Source of the DNA: Rhexocercosporidium sp. MPI-PUGE-AT-0058
Lineage: Eukaryota; Ascomycota; Leotiomycetes; Helotiales
Direction: 5' to 3'
DNA length: 64,000 nucleotides
Assembly (NCBI GenBank): GCA_020746875.1
Contig: JAGTJL010000002.1
Span: 620,001-684,000 of the forward strand
This document shows positions 45,232-57,800 of this stretch, in pieces. Made by a program: the position numbers and the translations under genes. Within the stretch, counting starts at the first letter, position 1. Every line of letters starts with the position of its first letter. The notes below the pieces were generated by a model. It worked only from the letters and a program-made list of their open reading frames with translations. It ran no database searches and was not told the origin of the DNA.

Positions 45232-48200
45232 AGCATCACTCCACATATTTAAAGATGACTTAACAAGGAGATGCAGGGGGTAAGTGCCCTTCTAGACTAT
45301 GTAGACTTCCTTGCGCAGACCGTTAACAAAACACGTAGTATCACCATCGAGTTGGGGCTCGGGGGCGAATGGGATAGGGTAAATGACTCTGGCTGGAGGG
45401 TTGAATATATTCTGTCTCTTGAGTCTCCTGCCACGATCCTTGGGGAAAAAGTTGCCTACCAAAGAAGGGAAAGACACTCAACCTCTTGAATCTTGCTGGT
45501 GGGAGTCGAATGGTTGGAGGTTCACGGAATGAGCGTCCTATCCTCATCCTCACATAGCGTCATACTTTCCATAATTCTCTTTCAAAAGTAGTATTTATCT
45601 GCACTGCAATCTGATGAATCTGTGAATAATCTTCGTAGCGCTCTTGTTCACGATGATCCTTCATATGAAGCGTTCTTCAGAGCAGCAATGGTGTAGAAAG
45701 GTAGCATTCTTGGCTTAGAGCTGAAAGTCGCGCATTGTCACTGTCATTGAAAATATCTTGACATGAAAGCATTGCCATGTTCGTAATGTTAACTCTAATT
45801 TCAAACTGTGAATTATAGTTTGTGTTGTACAGAGGTTCCGTTATGTCCTTGACATATCTCATGGCAATCGCAGTCGCGGAGGCAAAGAAGCTGCGACTGG
45901 CCTTGCTTTGGTTTGTTTACAGACGACCTTTCCTCTGTCGTCCGACTTGCTCCGCAGGCGCCCACACTCTCCACTGGTAGCTTCAACTTGGGCTTGTCCA
46001 TCGAGATCATTGAATATCAAGAAACCAGCTCATTTGCATAAAGGTTGGATGTTGCTAAGAAGGGCTGCCTTGATTTCCTTCTACCTACTCCGTAATGCTC
46101 AAATGGGTATCTCAGTAACGCCTCCCAACCCCCAAACTACCCACTAAGACTATCCCCCAATATATGCCTCTACTTTTCCATGTATGTTGCGATTCTCGAA
46201 GGTGGTTCAACTATGCTGCGACACAGGTTAGTTTATCATTTGAATTTGTGGCTGCCGAGAAATTTGTCATACCGAAGCCTAACCCAAAGTCCCCTTGAAG
46301 GATAACATCAGATATAGAGCAGTGAAGTAACTTACACCATGGCGAAGAATTCTCCGGCAGACACGATGAAGTCGGTGACCGTCACAGGACGAAGATGAGC
46401 ATAGTCACAGAGACTGCCACAGCCCACCACAAGAAGACTTTCTTGCTGAGGCGGTCAACGACATTAAATGGCTAGAACAAAATGAGACCAAGATCAAATC
46501 AACATTGAAACCACTGCAAAACTTCACATCTGGTCTGCCATTGAACGTGAACTCGTATTTCCGGACCTGAATCCGCTTTCCATCCACGACGGTTGCTGCA
46601 ACATCGATTTGCGCTAGCGCATTGGAGGGTACCTGCCGATCTCTGAGGCCCTAGATAGATAGCACACACAGTGTCAGCTGGAGAACCAGCTGAGTAAGAT
46701 AGACTGTGAGACAGCCAGATAACACCTGCTCATCTCCCAAGAGTCTGTCGTTGACAATTCGTACTCGGCGAGCTCCTCACGTTCCCACTGAGTAAAATGC
46801 AGCTCAGTGGACCAACGACCTGCACAACCATGACAGTCCGCAGCGTGCCTCAAACAGACTCTTGCGCACGGAAAACCAGACCACTAAGACCAAGGAGAGC
46901 CTCCCTATCCAGTGTAGGAAGGTTTTAACGCCGCCGAAGCAACGTGAGGTTAACTCTACATGCCTGGCCGTCGCGGTCAAGGTGAAAGTTGCTGCTACCA
47001 GCCTCCGTTTTGCAACCATGTGCGGGATAATGAGCGGGGATGGAGGGCTATGAGAGAGGCTGAGTATCTTACCTGTGGATGCTGAACTCCTGGCATGACG
47101 AACTGGCTCGTCTGCAAACATGTCAGTTGATGTACTCCACTGCAAGAGCTGCGAAAGCGCGTTGAGGAAGAGGAGCTGATGTTGATACAAGAAGAGCACG
47201 AGAAGTTGCGTTGCGTTCGCAATAGATCGCAGGTGTTGCTTTGTGGGAAGAGAATCAAGAAGGAAAGACCGCGCGGTTGCTTTTATTTACGAAGAAAAGT
47301 TAAGCGAGGCGCTAGTGAAGGCGCTATTTCTTCAATTCTTGTTAGCCTGGTTCTTGCCGCTCCTCCGACCTCGCGACATGGGCTACAGAGGTACCTAATC
47401 AAAATTTCAGATAGCAGAAAGATGGTGAATTCGGCGATGGCGTCCTCTCAGCTTCAAACACGAACTGGTTTCCAAACTAAATTCTGGAGAAGGAGAAAGT
47501 TTATTTGTAAACAAAAAATGATGATGAGCGTAAACAGACAGTCTGCTTAACGATGAAGATATTCCTAGAACTTTTTCTATAGTTCTTTCTCATTCCAAGC
47601 ATTTCCAAACTTCAGCTCTCGCTCGTCACTTCACATGTCAAATATAACCCTCGCCCCCTGCCGACAAGTAGGTTCTTTCAACATTAGGTCTCTACCAAGG
47701 TGATTCTTGCCTATGCCAAAAGTAGAAACGGGTTTCAAGAACAATCGGTTGTCTAAAGCCGGTGATTCTGAATTCTTGACCTCTCATATCACACCATCAA
47801 AGACTTGAAGCCCACCTCTTTAGTTGAAATAAACGTCCTTCCTCAAAAGTTATCGAAAGAAACGCAAGGATGTTGTGTGAAGAGAGCATAGTAATTCATA
47901 TCATCATTGAAGAATTTTGCTTAGATTCCTGGTCTTAAAATCTCCATCAGAAGCTTTGTAGGCCGAGACAGGTGTAAAGTTCGACTACGAAGTCCAGCCT
48001 TTTTTGAGTGAAGATCTGGGTATTTTCTGTCCCGGGGTATACTCCTTGATTAAATTCTATTGATTTTTGATCAGAGTGCCTCGTGGACCACGTAGGAAAG
48101 GGTTTATTTCCCACTTTGCGGTGCTTTGACAGGGCGTACTAGAAAAAGACCATTTTGTGAGTGACCATGAGCTACTGTGTTGGCGAAAGTGGCAGATGTG

Positions 48201-48479
48201 GGCGGACAAGATAGTCTACATCAACGGCTGAGAGCCAGGACAAAATATTGTGGATTTATGGTCCTCACAGGATGGTAAGGGATATACGTAATGAACTTTT
48301 ATTTTGTTCCCTGCGTGGCAGAAATGAAGACTACCTCAATCTAGCAACACACGCCATTGGCAAGAGTAAACAAATTCCATGAAGAGAATTCTTCCCATGA
48401 ACATTCAAGAAACCCATTTCAAAGCTCCGAAGACTCCCCATGATATTTCCAAGGTTTTGTAAGGGATGCTGAGAAGAAC
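45232..48479. other. Long region without an intact gene
   Basis: About 3.2 kb. Apart from a possible transporter fragment near 46371-46460 I see no supportable exon. Short ORFs on both strands have biased composition and no motif. Confidence 0.4.
46371..46460 (-). pseudogene. Possible MFS-transporter fragment
   Basis: The minus-strand frame FNVVDRLSKKVFLWW, followed by a hydrophobic run AVAVSVTMLIFVL, resembles the loop and helix after the D-R-x-x-R/K-K signature of fungal sugar transporters. The open part is only about 28 codons, so this may be a relic or chance. Confidence 0.25.
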
Positions 48480-49309
48480 TTAGCAGCGATCCTTGTGAAC
48501 CGGAACGTTCCAGTTTCCATCATCCCATGCCTGTCCTCCGACCTCCTTATCCGAGATCAAGTTCTTCTGGTACTTGCACCTATCGTAGATAGCTGCGGCG
48601 TAGTCTGCAATCTGAGCGCAAGGGTGGCCGAGATTGTAGTTGTTCTGGAGAATCACTCGTAAGCAAGCTACTTGGGTAAAGGTGGTGTGAGATGACTTAC
48701 GTTGTTGCAAAAGTAGATGCCGCTATCCCATGAACACGAAACCCGAGCACAGCTGTGAGCGTTGACCCAGCATGACCTATAAGCCAGAGAGTCAGTAATT
48801 TGTTTGATGACATGTTCCTTTTTCCCAGAGAGTTTTGGTGATGTGGAAACTTACATATACCCCCGACGGAGGTACTGTATACCCGTGTTGATGGCTCCGG
48901 CTTTTGCACGGTTCCAGTTTTGACCATTGACGGGGATGCAGTTGACATCAGTCATATAAGCCTACTTCAGAATTAGATTTCTTAAACTCAAAATGTATAT
49001 CCCGGATTGGCTGACCGTATCGCGGGTCTGAAGATCAGGATTATCCCAGGCAGTGAGGTCAGAGAGTTTGAAGGAGTTCTCTTCAGCATCGAGTTGAGCA
49101 AAGACTTCCTCAATAGTACCGGTATGGTTGATGGCGATGCCATTGATGCTGCCAGTGACAAGGAGAGGTACGATTTCGTAGTGTTCGGGGATGTGGGAGG
49201 CGCGGTGAGAGCCGCTGGGGGCAGGAGCGGCGGCGACGATTTCGATATTGAGGAGGACGACGGTAGCCACGAGGAGCGCAAGATTTGTGACGAGGGTAGA
49301 GAACTTCAT
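48480..49309 (-). CDS. Small secreted cysteine-containing protein, unknown function
   Basis: Four exons: 49309-49016, 48961-48855, 48776-48701 and 48644-48480, about 213 residues. Residues 1-27 form a signal peptide ending VAAAPAPSG. After a polar middle part, the C-terminal half has six or more Cys in YMTDVNCIPVNG, SCWVNAHSCARVSCSW, IYFCNN, HPCAQIADY, DRCKYQ and a final Cys (HKDRC), as expected for disulfide-stabilised extracellular proteins. I do not recognise a named family. Size, leader and Cys content fit the broad class of fungal secreted or effector-like proteins; a role in host interaction is inference only. Confidence 0.82.
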
Positions 49310-50230
49310 TTTGTAAATGCTGTAATCTGTGTGATTATAGTATAAGAGAAGCGAAATGCCTTTGGCGTATTGCGGGCTCTATTTTTGCGAGTGGCGTAGC
49401 AAGGAGTACCAAATGAGGAACGAAAGGAATTTGGAGAAGAAGGACGAACAAGGACTAGAAGAAACCGGTATTTATAAGTTTTCGCTTCTGGAAGTGGCGC
49501 CAAGAAGTTGACATACCCAGTAATGTCGGTGAAAATTCTGTTCTGTAGGTTGACCAAGGATTCTTCTGGAATCGGCTAGTAGACTTCATTCACAGTTTCA
49601 TAATCTAGGAAGGCTGAAAGGAAACCAGACCTTCCGCTTTTGTTTTGTTGAGAAATACATGACAACCGCTGAGGACCTCAACAGGAAAGGAAATATCTTA
49701 TGTTAGACAGAGAAAACCAGCCTACTTCGCTCTAGTTGTTGATTCTTAAAAAAGGAACGTCAGTGCACTGCACGTCTTTATCTCAGATATCTCTGTCAGA
49801 CAACTCTCCGATACAGAGAGCCAGGACATCTCCTGTAAGAATTCCAAGGGCAAAATACAAGAGGATCATGAGAACAGAAAAGTATATGCAATAACCTTCC
49901 TCCTTTAGGGGATGGGGATGTGCTATAGAGTAGCCAAGGGTATTTAGCTAAGAAGCAAACAACGGGACTGAAGCAAGTCACAAAGCAAAGGATAAGCATG
50001 CAAAGTATGACTGCAGTCTTCATTTTCTTTAATAACAAGTATCAATTGTCAATTCTCCACGTCGTACTTCTTGTGATGTTCAACCCACGTGTTCATCATC
50101 TACCAAATCCATCCTGCCCAGTCCAGATACGAGCGAACACAACGAAACACCATGAAACACAACACAGCCAACGAAAAATGCAACCCAAGCATTAATACAA
50201 GACCATCTGCAAGAGCAACTTGATATATGA
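49310..50230. other. Intergenic region without a recognisable gene
   Basis: About 920 bp upstream of the secreted protein and downstream of the acidic hypothetical gene. Nothing supportable is seen. Confidence 0.4.
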
Positions 50231-52055
50231 TCAGTCCTTGGGATCTCTGGGAGACCAAACCGCGGAGTACAAGCCAGGTGTGATAGATCGTGGAGTACGG
50301 GATTGGTGGCTGGCACAGCGTTGTGGTGTTCTTGGCTCGGAAGAGGTGCCTGGGGTGTCAGCAGTACTATCGACGGAGTTGGCAGTGGATGCTTGACTCT
50401 CGTGGCCGTTCAGCATATCAACATCTTCGTCCTCCGTCTTGTCCTCATCCTCAGCCTCTAATTCATCATCGCCCAACTCCTCCTCGGCGTAATCATGCGC
50501 TGCGGCGTGGGGAACTTTATCGGAACAGGCGGAATCGGCGGACCCAATCGAGATAGAGTCTTCGGAGTGGGGTCTGAAGAGATCTCTGGCTGTCTTGGAA
50601 TCGGTACTCGTGGATATTGGAATAGGTGGTGCAGTAGGGGTTGATGGAACGGTAGATGTGGCGGTAATAGTATCAGGAGCAGAATCTTTGCCGGCAGGTG
50701 GCTCGTAGCCTGGGAAGGGATCCGGGTAGAGGACAGCGAGATCCTTGAGGTTGATACCCAGGTTCTGAGCAACCTAGACAAGACTTTAGTATGTGTTATT
50801 TTCGATGTCTTGGGGCCAAACAAATGAGTTCGTAGATCATGGAGGAGCTTGGGGTGAGATGAACTTACTATAACTCGATAGTTCCAGTCATGCTCATCAA
50901 TGATCTCCTTGTTCAGCAGGTACTGGTTCCAAGCCTTGGCCTCGGCGAACTCATCCTCCTTTGGTGGTGAAAGTTCTTTGCCCAAGAGCACTTGAGGATT
51001 CTCTTCAACCACGAAGATCTCTGGACCATTGTATCCATCGTCATGGTGTGAATGTTCGGTGGCTACTTGCGATTCTGCTTCCGCTTCAGCAGGTGCAGGT
51101 GCAGATGCTTTTTGAGATGTTGCGTCTTCCCATGCATAGTGTCCTCGGGCTTCGAAATAATCCTCCTCATCACTACAAACAGGATCATTATGATCGTCAT
51201 CATCATCATCATCTAGCTCGTTCATGACTGCCTCGTACTTCGCCCTGTCTGGTTTGCTGAGAGATCCATCCCAGCCTTTCTTATACCACATTTTTGTCCA
51301 CTCGGCAAACGGTAAAGGCTGGAAGACGGCTGAGCTTTCATATCCATCGGCCTCGTCTGTGATGCCTGTTGCTAGAATTAGCAACTGTTTTTTCTTAGCC
51401 ACACAAAGATTTAAGGGCTTTAGCAGAAGGGGGAAGACCCGGGTTGATTGGGCAAGGGAAATCCAAATGGGAGGGGAGACTTACCACCAGTCTTTCTCAT
51501 GTTTGTCTGAAGGGCTGCCATCTTCACACGCAGCTTTGAACGCAAACCAGCCTGGTCCTCTGGACTGAGCGATGGATCAGTGTAGCCGAGATACCGCGCC
51601 AGTTCGTTGAAATCAGCCTTGTGGGAGGTGACCTTGTATGTTCTGTGTAGTCTCATCCATCGCACGATTGTCTTGATTTCTCGAATGTTGAACGTGAAGA
51701 ATTTGGCCGCAAGTCTTGTTTTGACATCATCCCCGTCTTGAAAGAGCAGATCAAATTTGCCGTTATCTGATCGGAGGGGAACGAGACGTGGAATATTTTT
51801 GTCGTTGGCAGGCTTAGCACCTTCATTCTTATCTTCGGCATCCTCTTGTGAGTCTGCGATTTCAATCTCAAGATCATTTTCTAGAAAGTTGGCGGGCAGA
51901 CCGGCTTCAGTTTCTCCGAAAGTGATTCCCAGGGCATTTTGACCGTTCTCGATGGAGTCCTGAAACGTGGTACTGGCAATTCGCTGGCGCTTTGATGAAG
52001 ACGGGTCACCCTCTTCGTCAGAAGGACGCTTCAGGGTTTTGATTGCAACCCACAT
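50231..52055 (-). CDS. Hypothetical nuclear-type acidic protein
   Basis: Three exons: 52055-51485, 51365-50869 and 50773-50231, about 536 residues. The N terminus has a possible nuclear signal (SSSKRQR). Residues about 90-185 are the most ordered part (KTRLAAKFFTFNIREIKTIVRWMRLHR, ELARYLGYTDPSLSPEDQ, RSKLRVKMAAL) and may be a helical DNA- or protein-binding module, but I do not recognise it. The middle has an Asp run (ELDDDDDDDHND) and the C terminus is acidic and Ser/Thr/Pro-rich with SPRDPKD at the end. The acceptor of intron 1 could be at 51366 or 6 nt earlier at 51372; both keep the frame. Function unknown. Confidence 0.75.
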
Positions 52056-52928
52056 AGTGTTGTGGTTTGCAGGTTTTCGGTTGCGTTAATGTTGCGATGG
52101 AAAGAAGACGAAGAGTTCGAGGGTGTCGTGGTGTGCACTGAGGAGGTGGAGTCAAGCTAGTGCAGCGAAGAGCACTAGCGTAACTAACTAAGAGAGTCAT
52201 CGTGGGTGAATTATCTGTTCAGCTTTGGTTGATAGTTCTGTTACTGCGCATGCTGGCAATTCATTGTAGGGGCAGCTGTTCAGGGGTCATCAAAACATCA
52301 ACACATCTCCACTTTTCGCTGATTTTAGCGAACACGCCAGCCATGTAATCTTGCAGTAAACAGGCCAAAGTACCCACCAAGAATCATGAACAATATGCAG
52401 ACAAAGGAAGTAATCCAATTTCCTTCTTTGATCCATTCTTCTTTCACTACAGCTGATTGACTGTTCTTCTAGTTGAGTTTTGCTGCGATGTGGCCAAGGA
52501 CCGATGCGCTTACTGCTTGCTCAACATCAAACCCTTACTCTTGTAGATATTAGTAACAGCAGACACTCGCTGTAATTGAAGGACGCAAAAAGAAAAGGGG
52601 CTTGGACAAGGCAAGATAATCAATGTAGGAATCCTCAAAAAATTCAAGTCCAGTTGCACTCAAATCAAAGGTCGCGGGGGACAAGATCATTGCAAATTCC
52701 CACGGAGATGAAACAGGGATTCGCTGCTATGCTTCTTCTATAGGCCGGCCGTGAGGATTACATTACTTATATTTATGTAGACACAAACGCTGGCCTCCAG
52801 ATCGATACTTTCATGTTCATACAGCTATAAAACATATTTACAGTGATCTTACAACGCCAGCCACGCTATCACATCAGCCCATCTAGAAACTGCGATCCCA
52901 TCGCATATGTAAACCGTCGGTATATCGT
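52056..52928. other. Intergenic region without a recognisable gene
   Basis: About 870 bp between two minus-strand genes. No exon or RNA gene is supported. Confidence 0.4.
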
Positions 52929-53909
52929 CTAAATGATCTTCTCCGCCTCCTCCACTAGTTCCTCAATTTTGAAAGCAGGATCTCCTTTCCCAAAAAGCTC
53001 CAACAGCCTCCTCCTCTCACTCTTCTCTCCAATAACTCCGTAGAATTTTTGTAAACACATAACTAACCACTTCGCCTCATCTACACTGACGCCCTTCCCC
53101 TTGACAACCTGGCCTTGGAGTAACACAACACCTTTATCTTCTGCAAGCTCTAGATGATGGGTGATTGTGGTATGAGGCTCACTGTACTCGCCCCTCAATT
53201 TGTACTCCGCCAAGTGGGTAAAAAGAACTGTAACGGTATTCTCCGCAGGAAACGTCCATTGCAGGAGGTGGATTTCGGCACCCTGTCCTTCTTTGGGCAG
53301 GGGTAGGATGAAATGTGGGTGTTTCTTTGCAGTTGCTTGGAGGACATTATATACATCTAGCGGTATGACAGCGCATAATGATTGAGGGTCGTTGACGTGT
53401 CGTAAGCGCCATATTGCCTCCAGCTCTTTCTGGGGAAGGGCGCGAGTCTTCTCGAGGTCGAGGTATGAGGATAGAGTTTTGATGCCCGGTGAAGAGGGTG
53501 GGAATTTCTCGGTGGATATTTGAGGAGCGGGAGGAACCGGTGGGAATGGCGAGGAGGATATAGCTGGTTGTGCAGCCGGTAAAGGATCAAGAGGGATTGG
53601 TATTGAGGCTTTCTTTTTAAGGTGCTGAATCTTGTCTTTGTAGACTTCTTTCAACTCTTTTATATCCCGCAGACCTTCTCTGTTCAACGTCAAACATTAG
53701 TAACATAGATTGCAAAATTTCTGGTTGGAGACTAACTCCTGCGCTTTCTTTGCTAGCTTCTCCTTATATTTCTCGATCACTCGGTCGGATTGCTGGGTGG
53801 CCAAGAACCGTACATCGTGCACTCGCGCCCACCTTCGCTGGGTAGCTCGCAGATACGGAGCTGCACCAGATACAACATAGCGCAATGCAGGTGTTCGGAA
53901 GCTTGCCAT
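52929..53909 (-). CDS. ATP11: ATP11, mitochondrial F1-ATPase assembly chaperone
   Basis: Two exons: 53909-53737 and 53679-52929, about 307 residues. The first 40 or so residues are rich in Arg, Ser and Ala without acidic residues, typical of a mitochondrial presequence. A charged coiled segment (VIEKYKEKLAKKAQEEGLRDIKELKE) and a Pro-rich linker follow. The Atp11 domain (about 130-300) has the conserved LSSYLDLEKTRALPQKELEAIWRLRH and FILPLPKEGQGAEIHLLQW. Atp11 binds free F1 beta subunit in the matrix until alpha takes over. The donor GTTAGT is slightly unusual, but the join restores KAQEEGLRD. Confidence 0.92.
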
Positions 53910-54490
53910 TGTGATTAGGAATGACGAGGCCGTGTGGAGAGTTGATGTCTCGATGGTGACGAGGTTATTCGAGGTTACTTGAGGTTTCCATCCCTGCGCG
54001 GCCGCATCTGGGGATTAAAGATTTTCCGGCTTAGCGTCTCAACTTCTTTATTAGCGATATATCTGTCGGTCGTTGTCAACATTGGAACATTTCTCATTTC
54101 TTCTATTTGTTTCGCAGACAACAGCAAATCTAGTTCTTCCGGATTGCACGAGGTTTTTCTCTTAGTTGCTACAACTAGTCTTCTTCCGGCCAACTGTTTA
54201 TTGAATGTCCGCATAGCCTCTCGGTAGGTGAGAAACTGAATTGTGCTAGAAATGCAAACATTGTATGCATATCCGTTTAGCCCCACTCGTAACTTCATAT
54301 CAAGATTATAGCAAAATATAAAACTAGAATTGTCAGAACAGAGATGAAGCGAAAGGAAGGCTTCGCAGGCGATGAGGGTTCTGGTCAACAAGGCAATTGA
54401 GATTAACGACTTCACGACATCTCCTAAAACTCTCCTACTGACTTTACCAACAAATCTAATACTTTTCTTACGTAGTTTGATTCTCCGGCA
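53910..54490. other. Intergenic region between ATP11 and the AIM9-like pseudogene
   Basis: About 580 bp with divergent starts on either side. An ORF on the minus strand (53975-54415) overlaps it but has no recognisable domain. Confidence 0.35.
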
Positions 54491-56680
54491 ATGTTTAAGT
54501 CACTTTCATGCCAGCGCCTCTTTCGTCAAACTTTCACTCACGACTATCAAAAACATCTACCCGTCGTGGGATCTCAGACTTCTCCGAAGCTACAGCTTTT
54601 CCGACACAATATGTCAATTGCACTGCGTGCTACAAGAAAAAATGGGTGGTATGCAATAGCTCGATCCATCGTTAAGTATCTTGCTGATTCCGCAGTGGAG
54701 GACATTCCGGAGGCGGATCTCTATAGATATACTAGGCATCGTTTACGTCTGCGACAACCAGGTTTCTAGATCATGTGCGCTGACTAGTCAGCTACAATGA
54801 AGCATATAATCTATCACAAAGATATCTTAAGTTCGATCTACAGGAGCTTGTACGCGTCGCAATCACAGCCACCTCTGAAGAGGGTGCTCGTCGTTGTATG
54901 CTATCTCAAACATATAATCACGTGATAATATTCTAACAAAGTATTTAGGTATAGAGGTGCTCAAATGCAAGGAGGGCATGAATAATAGGGCGTTTTTGCT
55001 GACAATGGACAATGGATCAGTGGTATTTGCAAAGTTACCAAACGCATGCGCAGGCCCTGCATTTTACACGACAGCCTCAGAGGTTGCCACCCGTACTTTC
55101 GTATGCATTTTCTGGTCGAGTATTGGTCTCCCATGACTGACGTTGCTACAGCTCCGTGAAGTCCTAGGTATCCCAACACCTCGCATAATTGCCTGGTCTA
55201 CTCAAAGAACCAATTCAGTGGGGGCAGAATATATACTGGAGGAGAGGGCTCGAGGCCAGCCTTTATGGACACTCTGGCAAGATTGGAATAGACTATAGTC
55301 ACCGTCAACTGATATCCGTCTAAGCGAGGTTTTACACCAAAACTCACCTCGAACACTTGCCAGTTTAACCTTATTATAAGTAATCTATAGTAAAATCCTA
55401 CTGTAAACTTACTAATTAGATCATAAGTTATAATTCGATAGAGTTAAGACGTGTTCTAAGCATTATATAGGTAAGTAGTAGTAGGGCAAAAGTAGGGGTA
55501 CGCGCAAAACGCGACTTTACCCGCAATATGCGACACTAAAATAACACGTTATACTTTGACGAATTAATTATCAACATTCCTCGCTTTTTAAACTAAAATA
55601 AAATCATACAAAGGTCTATAATTGCTCTGAATACTTTAAGATCGAAAGGAATAAACGCTTAAAGCTCCGTGGCTGTTATAATATGTAATGGGAGAAGTAG
55701 TATTTGGATGGTATTCGGCCAATAGACGGATATCAGTTGACTAGTACTGTACCAATGATAGCTCGGTTCGGTAACTTATCATAAGGCAAGTTGTTGAGAT
55801 CGAACGCAAGCTTACAGAAACAAAATTCAAGCATTGCGGTTGCATCTACTTCAAAGCAGATGTTCCTCATGGCGACCGCCTCATAACAACAAGTATGACA
55901 TCATCCTCGACTCTGGAGCGATTCAGGATGGGCCCTTTGGTGGCAATGGATCACTGGCAGAAAGAGAAGGCTAAAATGGACTTGAATAGAGGGCCTTGTA
56001 AGTAAAACTGCCTGATCTGGAAACTTTTATGTTAATGTCCAGAGTCCACGGCGCAATCGACTCCATTAGAAACAAAGCGATTAGCGAGAAACGTTTTCTT
56101 GAACAGTATGGCCATCCTCGATTAAATTATGCTCGCTCAAGGGTGGAGCCGGAGCAGCCTGAGGAGATGTTGGAGCTATTGGACAAATATCACAAGCTCA
56201 CTCCAGCTATGGTTCCACCGCGTACACCCAATGACATTGATGCCTCTACACTATGGCATCCCGACCTCCACCTTGAAAATATATTTATCGACCCCAACAC
56301 TCTCCAGATCACCAACTTAATCGACTGGCAATCAACTACAGCAGCCCCTCTCTTCTACCAATGTGGCGTGCCGAAGATGGTGCGACACCGAGAACCAGTC
56401 TCACTTGATCTTTCCAACTTGCCAAAGCTGTGCGACAATTACTAGGACTTGGGTCGAGATGAAAAAGACTACGCTGAAAAGATGCACAAAAGTGAGCATT
56501 GGCATCAGTACTACCTCAGGATCACGAAGAGGGACAATCCAAGGCACTGGACTGCTCTGCAGTTACATGACGAGCTACGGGTTCAACCTGTTAAGATTGT
56601 GCAACAAGTATAGGAAAACAACAGCTGGTTGTTTAACCTGAATCTTCACCTGCACGAAATTTGTTTCTATTCGGAAAGGT
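54491..56680 (+). pseudogene. AIM9-like aminoglycoside-phosphotransferase-family protein, disrupted by a MITE
   Basis: Exons 54491-54740, 54788-54895, 54949-55100 and 55152-55294 join in phase and encode a mitochondrial-type leader, DIPEADLYRYTRH, LSYNEAYNLSQRYLKFDLQELV, FLLTMDNGSVVFAKLPN, ATRTF, LREVLGIPTPRIIAW and WTLWQDWNRL. A 455-bp insertion then breaks the gene. Beyond it, RQVVEIERKLTETKF, DVPHGDRLITT, MGPLVAMDHWQKEK and, after another intron, LWHPDLHLENIFIDP and LIDWQ (catalytic and metal-binding motifs) remain. There is a frameshift just after the insertion and two late TAG stops. The APH/choline-kinase fold is clear; the substrate of this fungal family is not known. Confidence 0.82.
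55295..55749. mobile_element. Tc1/mariner-type MITE inserted in the AIM9-like pseudogene
   Basis: About 455 bp of non-coding DNA flanked by TA on both sides (55293-55294 and 55750-55751). The inverted ends share GTCAACTGATATCCGTCT, with a looser outermost 8 bases (right end CAGTACTA when reversed). TA duplication and a CAGT end are hallmarks of Tc1/mariner/pogo elements. It carries no transposase, so it is a non-autonomous copy. Removing it rejoins WNRL to PMIAR in the host gene frame. Confidence 0.78.
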
Positions 56681-57640
56681 AAGTAGGGCTGCTTTATCGG
56701 TAATATTAGGTGAGCTGGGGTGAGTAAGGGTGAGGTAAAGGTGAAAAGTGAATGAGCAAATAGTAAGCAAAAGTAGACGGCGGCAGGGGTTAGCTTAAGC
56801 ATGTATTAAGAGGCTATTTTAGCGCCGAAAAGGGCTCGTTTCGACTCCCTTAAAGCCCGGTTATATTTTCTTCGTTATTTTGGCTCCGATTAAGATTCCG
56901 CTGGGGCTATTTTAAATCTATACTCGCTTGCATTCACGTAATAAGGGAGCCGCGCTAAACGACCGGCGGAGCCTCACTTACCGAACTTCGCAAATTCAAT
57001 TTCATCGTATAAAAGTATATACCGATTTGTTAAGCGCTCGTTTAACTCTTTTTTATTATAAGAAGTTATATTAAATACATATAATACTACTTCGTTATAA
57101 GCGGTCGATTAACGATTTTATACGGTTTTAAAATGCTTAAAGGACGATTATATAAATACTAAGAGTATACGTTTAATATTTCTTATAAGTATATTACTTA
57201 TTATATAACGCTATTAAATACTTTCCTCGAGCAAGGTATTACTTATATAAGACCGCGTAATAAAGCACGGTACGGCAGTTATATTAAAGGTTATAATAGC
57301 TGGTTCGGTGGGCTGCTATAACTAAAAGCCTTAACGGCACGGCTAGTTTAAAATTAAAACCCTCGATCGGCTACTCTAAATTCGATCTTCTTAATTATCG
57401 CGACGGCGATTATTCCTTTAGAGGGCGTTACATCGACTGACGTACGAGCACGAGCTCAGCTTACCTCCTTCTCGCTATTGTATTATCACGATCCTCACGG
57501 CAATAGTCCTTAAGTGAATATAACGGTAAAAGCTTGCATTTAATATTCCTTTTATATAATATGACTTAGCTAACAAAAGTAATGCCTTATAACAATATAA
57601 TTAACTTCTGCCTGGCTGCGCCGTAGCATTACCTGTCAAG

Positions 57641-57800
57641 GGAAGGATCTCGATAAGCTTTTTTACGCCGCGGAGAAGACAATATACGTTGTATACTTAG
57701 ATTTAGGCTAATCTGTGACGAGAAGGATCTCGGTGAACTCTTTTAAGATAGTAGAGATAATTATATATATTAATGCTTTAATCTAGACTGATCTAAAACG
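57641..57800. repeat. Degenerate tandem duplication of about 80 bp
   Basis: The phrase GAAGGATCTCG followed by a similar TTTTA...GAGA...ATATAC...TAATCT order occurs at about 57643 and again about 80 bp later. The two copies differ mainly by transitions. Confidence 0.5.

Noticed and set aside
47179..47550. Plus-strand ORF of 123 codons
   Set aside because: Lys/Arg-rich low-complexity translation without a motif, in a region lacking other gene signals.
53975..54415. Minus-strand ORF of 146 codons between ATP11 and the AIM9-like pseudogene
   Set aside because: No recognisable domain and no intron or splice support. It lies where two divergent promoters are expected. Possible but not supportable.
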